Of a stretch of 64,000 nt of DNA, positions 46,960-59,121 are shown in pieces; the first letter of the stretch is position 1, and each line of letters starts with the position of its first letter. The position numbers and the translations under genes were made by a program. Source of the stretch: Silurus meridionalis (Eukaryota; Chordata; Actinopteri; Siluriformes; Siluridae); the NCBI RefSeq assembly GCF_014805685.1, contig NC_060887.1:37029305-37093304 (forward strand), written 5' to 3'. The notes below the pieces were generated by a model. It was not told the origin of the DNA and searched no databases. It saw nothing but the letters and a program-made list of their open reading frames with translations.

Positions 46960-49598
46960 TGAAACCATTTGTGATCATTACGTAAGTGTAGTGTGATATG
47001 CATGAGTAAGTTTTGCTGACTGAAACCCTGAGAAAAGTTCAGCACAGAGTTAGTGGTGTCTGGGTGGGGGTACTGACCTTCCGATCAGTAACCCAGAGCC
47101 TTAATCACTGAGACACCACGTCCCCCATTTTGTATTTGCTACCCTTTATAGACATTATAGTAAATGAAGGCGGTTTAGAGTGTAAGCTGTTGGACTTCTG
47201 ATGTTGGAAAGGTCATGAGTTATAATCCAATGCGTCATTTACACTCGATGCCTGACACCCCAAGTCTGTGTGTGTATAAATTAATGTTTAATATACACCA
47301 AAGTCAGATGTCTTTAATCGTATTTTCGCTACCCGATCAATCTGGAACATGCTGAGGACATCCGTGAGCTGTGAACTAAACTCCTCCAGAACACCGAGGC
47401 AACGGGAAGCAACAACAGCACACGCACTGCGAATGTCTTGGCAAAGTCTTCTGGATTACAGCTGCCCCTCATCATGCAGATCTTCCACCAACAACTGAAG
47501 GATTATGGTGTCAGCCCCATTGTGCACTGCTCATATATCTGCTCAGCATGTCCAGGATTAGCAGTGTGAGGAAGATCCGGGTGAAACGCTGGACTTTTTA
47601 GATACTAAACCAGAAATCTGTTCACACACTGTTCTGATTATCGTATTTTTTTCGCTCTGTAGAATAAAAGCTGCACTAGTTAACTTTTTCCGCACACTTT
47701 ATTTTACAAACACATTAGGAATCTGACGTGGATGTCTCTTTTTCTCTGTCTGTCTCTCACTCTTTTCCTCACTGTGTGTCTGCTGCTCGTTCTTCCCTGT
47801 CTGTCTCACCCTTTTTCTCTCCATCTGTCTCACCTGTATGTCTCACCCTTTTTCTCCCTGTATGTCTCACCCTTTTTCTCCCTGTATGTCTCACCCTTTT
47901 CCCCCCTGTCTCTCTCACTCTTTCTCTGTCTGTCTCAATCTTTCTCTGTTTGTCTCACTCTTTCTCTTTGTCTGTCTCACTCTTTCTCTCTGTCTGTCTC
48001 ACTCTTTTCTCTCTGTCTGTCTCACTCTTTTCTCTCTGTCTGTCTCACTCTTTTCTCTCTGTCTGTCTCACTCTTTCTCTCCGTCTGTCTCACTCTTTCT
48101 CTCCATCTGTCTCACCTGTATGTCTCACCCTTTTCTCTCCATCTGTCTTACTCTTTCTCTCCATTTGTCTCACTCTTTCTCTGTCTGTCTCACTCTTTTT
48201 CTGGCTGTGTGTCTGGTGCTCTTTCTCACTCTTTTTCTCCCTGTCTGTCTCACTCTTTTTCTCCTTGTCTGTCTCACTCTTTCTCCCTGTCTGTTTCACT
48301 CTTTCTCTCCATCTGTCTTACTCTTTCTCTCCATTTGTCTCACTCTTTATCTCTCTGTCTGTGACTGAGTCCCTGCGCTCGTTTATTAATTAGTAATGAC
48401 GTTCTTGTTTTAACCCGCAGGTGTAAGGTTAAGACGTATCCATTGGCGTTACAGACGGCCAGCGTGGTCATCTGCTTCTTCAACGAGGCCTTCTCTGCCC
48501 TGCTTAGGACCGTGCACAGCGTCCTGGACCGAACTCCTAGTTACCTCCTGCACGAGATCATTCTGGTGGACGATAACAGCGAGCTGGGCAAGCCTCTTCA
48601 CCTCTACTGAACAAACACGCCCATGTTCACAGAAGCACTGAATGACAGGGGGAGCAGTTACAGAGATGTAGAGAAATGATCGAGTAGTGACAGAAATTAC
48701 CTAGTGGTTACAGAGAAATGACAGAGCATTGAATGAGAAATGACATAGCGAACACAAAGAAAGGACAGAGCGGTAACTGAAATAGAATTGCATTGTGGTC
48801 ACAGAGCAGTTACAGAGAAATAACAGAGCAGTGATCGAGCAGTGATCGAGCAGTGATCGAGCAGTGATCGAGCAGTGATCGAGCAGTGATCGAGCAGTGA
48901 TAAAGAAACCAGAGCGTACAGAGTAGGCTTGTTTCTGTGCCTTTTATATAACAGTCTGATTGTAACAAAGTTCAAGGGTTTATTACAGAATGTATTTAAA
49001 TACAATGAAATGAATACTGAATTACCTAATTTATTAATTTAGTATTTGTAATTTTTTTAGTTAATTTAATTTTTAGGTGTGAAAGTAAGAAATGCAGATG
49101 GCTGGAGAGATGGAATTAAGTGAATAGATAGATAATTACATAGATGGGGTCCCTGGTGGTCTAGTGGTTAGGATGCGGCGCTCTCACCGCTGTGGCCCGG
49201 GTTCGATCCCCGGTCAGGGATTCAACCTCATCCACTCTTAGTGCCGGTCCCAAGCCCAGATCAATGGGGAGGGTTGCGTCAGGAAGGGCATCCAGCGTGA
49301 AAACGTGGCGACCCCTAACGGGAGAAGCCGAAAGAAAAGTATGAATAAATGGGATCGATAGGATGGATAAATTAATGGACGGGATGAATTGATAGATGGT
49401 TATGCTTGAATATAGTGAATGGTGGGTAATAAACCAAGCTCGTGTGTGTGTGTTTGTGTTTGTGTGTGTTGTAGATGACCTAAAGCAGGATTTGGATGCA
49501 TACATTCAGACTCACCTGCCAGACAAAGTGAAGTTGGTGCGCAATAATAAGAGGGAAGGACTGATCAGAGGGAGGATGATCGGCGCATCACATGCTAC

Positions 49599-49654
<56 letters not shown>

Positions 49655-52600
49655 ATGTAGATATACTGGGGTACGACTGTCATGAGTGAACATGCGATTA
49701 ATCGCAACTAAATCGCACATTTTATCTGTTCTAAATTTACCTTAAATTAATTCTGTTCAATTTTTTAATACTCTAATCAACATGCGCATGGACAAATATC
49801 GATGCTTTATGCAAATGTATTTGTATAATACATATTGCAAATGTAAGCCATAATAATGATGTGTCGGCGTCACGGATGAACAGAAGAGAGAAAGAACCAT
49901 CGTCTCAGTTGAGCACCAGCTGTTTGCGTGATCCTCGATGGGGGTTCTTTTCGTGAACACTGTAGAAAGGGCGGCCAAACTAAACACGGATGGGATTGTA
50001 GTCGGGGGTTACCCATGTGTTTTCCTTTCAAGCCCATCCAAGAGTTATATTGTCTAATGTACCCCCCTTTATCGATGAAGCGATCTTGGTGAGGGAGCTC
50101 TCCCGATATACTGTAGAAGGCTCATCTCTCTGATTACATTGATCCCAATCGGGAGTAAATCTGACCTGGTCAAGCATGTGGTGAAGCATCACGAGCTGGA
50201 GCACAGGCTAACGTTTAAAATCAATGGTTTTAGTTACATAATTAACATGTCAACTGACTCCACGAAGTGCTTCGGGAAAAGCAGACACGCAGTGGAGGGG
50301 TGGGGGGGGCAGTACAGGACTACCTGCACAGGCTGACGGTGAGGTCGGGGGAGTTACCACGGCATTGGGCGCAGCAGGCTTCTGGGCATTAGCATTGGCA
50401 ACACTAAAATACACGGGGGGAAAAAGTGTTGAAGTGACACTGATGTGGTTGTACCTGAGGCCAGTGTTCCCAACCCTGCTGTGAGTAACAGTGTTACCAA
50501 AGAATACTGTATTCATAAAAAACACTTCCTAAAAGTCACAAAAAAACAGGAAAAGTGTTATTAGTGATTATTTCGCTGCTTTAAAACCGCTATTTAAAGC
50601 CATAAAACAGTGTAGTCCTCTCAGTCCTCAGTGGCTGCACACACACACCGTTACTGTCAATAACCCGCGTCTGGTACTATCGCAACAATCTCATTGACTT
50701 GACACAGGAACAAATTAAATCAAATCAAATTTTATTTGACACATACATACAGAGTACGACATGCAGTGAAATGCTCTGTACGACTGTCTGTCATGAGGAA
50801 ATAGGATGGGGGGAGAATAAAACAAAAAAAAAAGAAGGCAGATAAATAAAGAGAATAAACTATGTAATATATAAAGGTGAATATACAGGGTATGCTTATG
50901 GATACAGGGTATGCTTATGTACATCCTGGTCTTTCCTGCCACTAGTAATTTTATTCTCCAAGCAGTCTCTCACAATACACAGGAGATTGTAAAGGGCAGC
51001 CTGGTAAAAGTCTGGGCCAGTCCGAGAAACGTGGTATTGTTTATATCAGTGTTTATGCTCCAACCTACAATAGAATGACTGGTTTTTTTAGATGATTTAT
51101 GCAAAGCCACGTATAACAACTAACAATTTTTATTTGTTGGTGGGGATTAAGTCGTTTTTGGGCACGTGTCCGCAACAATTTTATGTCTCTTGCGAGGTTT
51201 GACAGGTTTTATGATATTTTTGAAACATTTTAAAGGGTCGTTTTAATAATCCTGATGGTCTTTAAGACCACAGTTTGGTTTCCTGTTTTAAAAGCTATTT
51301 TCAGTTTAAAAGCTATTAAACCACATTTATGGCTTTTTTTAATACTTTGTACATGATAAACATTTTACTGACAACTTTTTTCTTTTTTTGGGGAAAAATT
51401 TGTAGAGAAAAGAAAATCTTCCCATCCTTACAGCAGTGATGAAAAGTAGACAAAGTACAAACCAAACAACTGTCGACAACACACTGCAAATGTTACACAG
51501 GAGTTGGAATTAAACATGAAATTATGGAACACCAATCCCTTTTACAGCCAACAGGAGAACAGGACCATATTCAGACCCTCGCAGCTAAAAAGAAAAAGCG
51601 ATCAGGCCTCCTAGGGTTAAACGTACAGGGCGCGCTAGTAAGATCACGCTTCCAGGAACGCAAACGAAAGGATGCGCCTTCGAAGAACACTGTACAAGCC
51701 ACCATTAACGACAAGGACTGGAGATATACAATCCTGCACTGAATCATTGCTGAAAATGCTTTTATATCAGTTCTGTGTCCAGAAACAGGTCATGAATGTC
51801 ACCTCTGTCTCCAAATAGAGACAATATTTCACACTTTTACTCAGTTTCTCAGACTAAGAATGCTTTTCAGGTCAAACTTTTATTCTGGGGGTAAAATATA
51901 CAGAGAGAAGACAAGCAGAGCTTTTAAACTTTATTGTGGGTCAGGCAAAGATGGGCATCTACTTTAGCCGAAATTTACAAAGTAGAACAAAGAGGAAGCC
52001 AAGATGCAAAAATTGTGATGACAGCAATGATGAAGTCCAGGATTCTTCTTGACTTTCTTCTTTTTCTTTATTCATTCATTTATCTGTTTATTCATTGTTA
52101 TGTATTAACTTATACTGAATCTTTTATCGGCCACTGTTAAGAGCATTAAGCATTCATGATAGGTTTTTCTTTAACTCTCTCTCTCTCTTTCTCTCCACAT
52201 CTCTCTCACTCTTTTACCCTGTCGCTCTTTTTTTTTTTCCCCCTGTCCATCTCTCTCGCGCTCTCTCTCTCTCTTTCTCTCGCGCTCTCTCTCTCTGTAT
52301 TTGTCCTTCACTATTTTTATTGTCACTTTCTCTCTAACACCTTTTCTGTCTCTATATATCTCTTTTTCTCTCTCATTCTTATCTTTTTGTTCTTTCTTTA
52401 ATGGTTCAGGCGAGGTCTTGGTGTTCCTGGACAGTCACTGTGAGGTGAACGAGGCGTGGCTGCAGCCTCTACTGAGCCCGATTAAAGAGAACCGCCGCAC
52501 GGTGGTGTGTCCCGTCATCGACATCATCAGCGCCGACACGCTGCTCTACAGCCCTCCCCATCGTCAGAGGAGGCTTTAACTGGGGGCTGCACTTTAAATG

Positions 52601-52844
52601 GGACCCTGTCCCTGTGTCGGAGCTCAACAACCCCAGCGGAGCTATCAGGTAGGTTTCTTCATCTACCTTCACCACGTGTAGCTCTTCATCAACACCACAT
52701 TAATGAATCTCCATGCAGGTCTCCTACGATGGCTGGGGGGCTGTTCGCAATGGACAGAGAATATTTCAACGAGCTCGGACAATATGACAGCGGCATGGAC
52801 ATCTGGGGAGGAGAGAACCTGGAGATCTCATTCAGGGTAAACGT

Positions 52845-52883
<39 letters not shown>

Positions 52884-52942
52884 CCATGCGCAGACATTCA
52901 TCAGGAGCAGAAATCCTCCAGTTTTTCTCGTTTCATTAAATA

Positions 52943-53033
<91 letters not shown>

Positions 53034-56000
53034 GATATGGATGTGTGGAGGTCAGCTCCTTATTATGCCCTGCTCGAGGGTGGGCCACATTTTCCGTAAG
53101 CGTCGTCCGTACGGCTCACCCGGCCAGGACACCATGGCACGGAATTCCCTGCGTCTGGCCCATGTCTGGATGGACGAGTACAAGGTGAGAGATGTGTTGA
53201 CACTTTATTATAAACTCTTTTAGTTTGTGCTTTTTAAGCATTCTTTTGCAGTTATAAAGAAGTCGGCCGATAAATCTGCACCGATAGTTGATTGCTGGAA
53301 CTATTTGCTAAAATCCATACAGAGTGTTTTTCCAGCTTTCGTTCCGCTGTCATTTCCAGCGCAATCTCTAGAGGCGACTAACTGATGCCACGTGCTTGTT
53401 TTTACACGCGAGACTGCATGCTGCATGGAGAGCACTATATTATATTTATTATAATTTATTGATTATATAATCATGTTTATTCATGAATATTTATTTCTTT
53501 TATCACATTTTCATGATTCAGTACTATATTTTTTGGAGTGTTGTGTGTTTTGTCCAGTTTCCATTTTAAAAACTCAGTTATTGGCAAATGCGATCCAATC
53601 CAGCTATCGGTAAAATCCACTATCGGTCTGCCTCTAATAATGACCCCAGTCTTTTGCGAAGATGTTCTACTATATTTTGGAGATTCGTGTGCTCATTTAG
53701 ACACATTAATAAAGTCTGGTATTGATGTAGGTGAGGAGGCCGAGGTTACAGTCAGCGTTCACATTCATCCCAATAGTGTTTGAGCTCTATAGCAAGAGAT
53801 CTTTCACTCCAAACCATGTAAACCAGAGCTTCCTGGAGCTGGCTTTGTGTACAGGACTCAGGAGGTTCAAGTCTCCTCGTTCAAGTGAAAGGACCATTCC
53901 ATTCCCAAAGATATCCTGTCTCCAGCTTTGTGCACATATGATCAGCTGTCCCAATACTTTTGTCTATATTGTTTGTTTTTATTTGTCTGTCTGTCTAACA
54001 AGCCAATTTCCATTTAAATCAATCCATCAATCAGTGTGATTTTTTTTTTTTTTTTTTTGTGATAATCTATGCAAATTAGATCACATGTATTTTTTTTTTA
54101 TTACACAATTGTTTTCATTATTACCAAGTCATTTATGAATTATGAATTAGTTCATGCTGTTTTCTCATTAGCACATAACCTGTTGTTACACTGCTGGATG
54201 AATGCGATCACGTCTTATACTACGGATATAAAGACGTTCGTGGTCTCCTCCGTTCTGGCCGTGTTAAAGATTGTAGGATGTCGTGTAACTGATTATTGTG
54301 GCTCCTGATACTTTGACACTTATTTGTGCTGACCAAAAGAAAGTCACTGTGTATGTGTGTGTGTGGTGTGGTGTTTGTGAACAGGAGCAGTACTTTGCCC
54401 TGCGTCCGGAGCTCAGGAGCCGCGAATATGGGGACATTAGCGATCGCGTGGCGTTGCGTGAGCGCCTGCAGTGTCACTCTTTTAAATGGTACCTAGATCA
54501 CGTTTACCCAGAAATGCAGCTGTCCTCACCTCAGAACAAACCACAGCCTCCTGTCTTCTTTAACCGTGGCGTTAAAAGGCCCAAAGTGCTGCAGCGTGGC
54601 CGGGTAAGAGACACACCCCTCCTGCCCTCTACAACAAACACACACACACACACACACACTTAGAGAAAATAAATAATCACTCTACAAATAAGCAGTTAAC
54701 TCTCTTTTCTCTTGTCTTTTTTCTGCAGTCTCTAAACTGTTCCTCTTTCTGTTTCTATACACTTTCACACTATAACAATGCGATTATTTTAGCTGAAGCT
54801 CTTGTCTACAAATCAGAATACACTCTAATCTCCTCCCCTTCATTCTTCTCTTCAAAGCCATGCCTCCAAACCAATGTTGATTGGACTAGGTGGTCTTCTC
54901 ATCCTGATCTTTGTCCTCTTAAATAATCATGATTAGAGGTCTACTGATTAATCAGATTTGCCGGGTAATCGGCACTGAAAGTTGACACCGATAGTTTTTC
55001 CGGGTTGCGTCTACTGTCATTACGAGAGCGGCCTCTAGAGGCGAATCACAGAAACTAAGTACTGTATATTTATTATAGTAGTATTAATCGGTTATTGGCT
55101 AGTAAGATCCAACCAAGCTATCAATGTCTGTAAAATCCACTATCAGATGACCTCTAGTTATGAACGAAGGCTAATTATTTGTTAGATTCACCCATCAACC
55201 ACATGCATATGCATAAGGAAGTAAATGTTTGGATTTCAATAGCAAGAAATATGAAAAAAATTTTCATTAATGTTAGTAATGATGCTTTTTTTAATAAACG
55301 ATATCTATTTCTTAAAAAAAAATATATATATGATAAATAAAATATGTAATAATATAGACTAATAATGACAAAATATTAGACTAATCACGCATTAGAAGGC
55401 GTAATAAGTACAGCCCCCCACCCCCCAATTTAAGAAAGAAAAATTATGTGGCACTCTCAGAAAAACGTTTGAAGGACCCCTGGTTTAAACTTTTGGGCGA
55501 GAGAATATCCCCGGCCTTTTCTTCCCCATTGTTCTTTCAGATGTTAAATAAGAAAATACGATAATTAACCACTATAGTGGCATTAAATGTATAGGATCTA
55601 ATCTTATGACTACTATGACGTTCCCATTTTTCACACCATCAAACAAGTTTATAACTGCATAAAAAGAAACTCTTCTCTCATGTAATCTCTTATGGTATTT
55701 TTGCTATTTATATTATGTATTTATTAATTTTTTATTTTTAATCGTCAAAAGCAATAAAAATGAGAATGTTGTAAACATACTGCAATTTTCCAGTAACCTA
55801 AACCAGGGATCTCCAGCTGGAAAGGACTTCCTGCTGTGGTTTATCCAATTTCATGAGCTTAAAAGTGTCCTACCAGACACAAGCTCATGAAAACATCAGA
55901 CTTTTTTTGTTTTGTTTTATTTCTCTTAACTCTTCTGATCAGTGTGTACTGTACATGGGCTGTTTAAAAAGAGCTCCATGAAGAAAAGTGCCTGTGCCAT

Positions 56001-57661
56001 GAACCTACGCGCTTTCTCCTCACATCCCATTAAGAAACAGAAGTCTGATAAACTCTAGTGCAGGGTCGCTTGTCTAAAGGTGGTCTGAGTGGGAGGGTCT
56101 CTTTCTCTCTCTTGCTCGCTCGCGCTAGCCAATCATGGGTGTCCGTGATCTCATGTATGTGGAAGAAAGCAGATAGAGATTTCCTCTGAGAGCATTACAC
56201 CACCCAGGTGTATCAGATGATGTACACCAATTGAGTGAGAATAGGAATTATAGGAAATTGGTGGCAATTTGGAAAGAAAGGGAAAAAAATAACAAAATAA
56301 GAATGATAAATGGTTGCATTACATTATTTGTAATTTTTGGATAATGGGTTATCATTTTGAAGTATGCCATCAGTCTAAACACTGTTGTGGAGGGAAAATA
56401 AGTAGTGTTTTTTTATGCCTATTCTAATTAGAGTATTTCAGGAAGTGGTGGTCATGTGAAGAATGCTAGTGACTCAGCTGTTCAGACTTCCAGGGGAAGT
56501 TTTATTTCTAACGTGTCAGAAAAGATTGTTCCCTTATACCATGATGGAGAGATAAGTGGAGCAGTGGTAAATGACTGCGGGATCGGTGGTAGAAGATAGA
56601 GGGATCGGCGGTTGAAGAGGGAGGGATCGGCGGTTGAAGAGGGAGGGATCGGTTGAGCAGTCATAGAGAGTGGAGGGATCAGTGGAGAACTATGAAAAAT
56701 TGGGTGAGGTTCAATAATGTATTATATCATCTTTAAATGCACTACACATTTTATCTACTGACGATCCTTGCGTTTGTCCTCCATCAGAGGCCATGAGATC
56801 AGTTGAAGTGCAGTTGGTGGACCAGTCCAGCAGGGGGCAGTGTGGTTGAGCGTGTCTCTGCTCTGTGCTGCAGGAACGCTGATTCGTGGGGACTGACCTG
56901 TATTTTTCCACTGTGTACATCAGCAGGAGGGAGACGTTTTTAGATTTGGGCTTAATTAAGACCTAATGGACGTTAATCCAGCGCATTACTCTTCCGCTAC
57001 TTGTAAAGGCTTATCAGGTTAACGAGCGGCCATCACAAACGCCACTGAAAACGCAGTCGGGGTCAATTCGAGGAATTTGCCTCACAATTCATCGACCTGA
57101 ACTAGAGCGTTGAGGTTGTGGGAGCTCTCAAACACACACAGTTTAATCATTCACTGGAAAGGTGAAGCATGTCTGGTGCAGATTAACCAGATCACTGATC
57201 ATCTCCATGGACTCCATCTTCATCCATTGGTTTAGCATTGTGCAGCGGACATGTCGAAATAATCATCCACTCACCTCACGAGGTATCATTTGGCTCGGTG
57301 ACCATGTTTCTGTATAATCATTCATTCAGAGTCAGGGTCCACCTGGAGTCTGTCCCAGGAGCACTGTGTGCATTACACACGACACGTCTCCTACCCGAGT
57401 CTGAGGAGGAACGTGATTATGAAGGTCTTATTCTCAATGATGTCCATGTGTAGATGGACGCTCCATGTCCTACAGCATCCTTACGTCTGTTTCACAAAAC
57501 CAAAATTGTTTAGACAAAGTTAATCTGTCTGATGTACATTTCTGTCAGATATCGATCTTTTGTCTGATTTGATTTGTCTGATTTTTATTGCACTTTTACC
57601 AGACGTTGTTTCAAAGCAGTTTTATACAGAAAAAGTCTGTCTATGTATTTTTTTCCTTCAT

Positions 57662-57748
<87 letters not shown>

Positions 57749-58162
57749 ATTATTTCTTACATTGGGATTTATTTTGAGATGGAGATTAAAAATCTTTTTT
57801 TATTATCTCTGTACAGCAGCAGTTTTTCAACATGCATTATGAACATATAACATATACACAATAAACAGATGAATAAAAATTGAAAGTTTTTGTGTCTGTT
57901 AGCTGCGTAATCTGCTGGCCAAAAAGTGTTTGGTGGCTCAGGGGCGTCCCAGCCAGAAGGGCGGCGCTGTGGTGGTGAGAACCTGCGATTCTCAGGACCC
58001 TGAACAGGTACACGTCTCACAGAGCTCTCATATACTGTATCTTTTTATCTCCTGTTTAACTCAACATCGACTCCAACTCTCAAATCACCATTACGAGTGT
58101 GTTCAAAGAGACGAATTATAAAGCCTCTCTCTCTCACACACTCGCTCTCACACACTCTTACA

Positions 58163-58203
<41 letters not shown>

Positions 58204-58705
58204 TCACTCACTCACACCCACACACCTCTCTCACACACTCACACACACACACACACACACAGCCTCTCTTTCTCACATACACACAGCCTCTCTTTCTTAC
58301 ACACTCTCACACACACACACACACACACACACACAGCCTCTCTTTTTTCACATACACACACAGCCTCTCTTTTTTCACATACACACACAGCCTCTCTTTT
58401 TTCACATACACACACAGCCTCTCTTTTCACACACACACATACACACAGCCTTTCTTTCTCACATACACACACACACTGAGCTCCTTCACCTGTGTGTGTA
58501 AGAGAGAGAGAGAGAGAGAGTGTGTGTGGACTCTGCCTCTGTTTCTGTTTAATTAGAAGTTTTATTCGTTTCTATTCCTCCGCTGCCTAAATTGCTTTTT
58601 GGAGCTTCTGCTGGTTGGACCATCTGGTTTCAGACTGCATTTTCTGGAGGTGTTTATAAAGTCGAGTGACTCACGCAGCAGCTGCAGCAAGACGACAAAC
58701 ATGCC

Positions 58706-58751
<46 letters not shown>

Positions 58752-59029
58752 CAACTCTTTCTCTCGTTCTCTCTCACTCTTTCCCTCTATTTTTCTCTCA
58801 CTAACACTTTCTCTCTCTTTTCCATCTTTCTTTGGGTTTTCTTTCTCACTGTCCCCATGTCTTTTTATGCTCGCTCAATCTCCCCTCTCTCTTTCTTTCT
58901 CTATCTCTCTTCTCCTCCTTCTTGCTCCACTGCTTTTTCTCTTCCTTTCTATTTTTCTATCTTTGTTGTGTTGTGTAATTTCAAGTTTTAGTTTCTCTTT
59001 ATTCTATTCAATCCACACGAGCAGTTTAA

Positions 59030-59121
<92 letters not shown>

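Noticed and set aside
47728..48393. Readings of up to 221 residues rich in Leu, Ser and Phe
   Set aside because: All three frames are open because a CT-rich minisatellite lacks stops. The sequence repeats every 20-27 bases and belongs to intron 2 of galnt11.
58097..58501. Readings of His/Thr and Ser repeats
   Set aside because: A product of CA repeats within intron 9 of galnt11.
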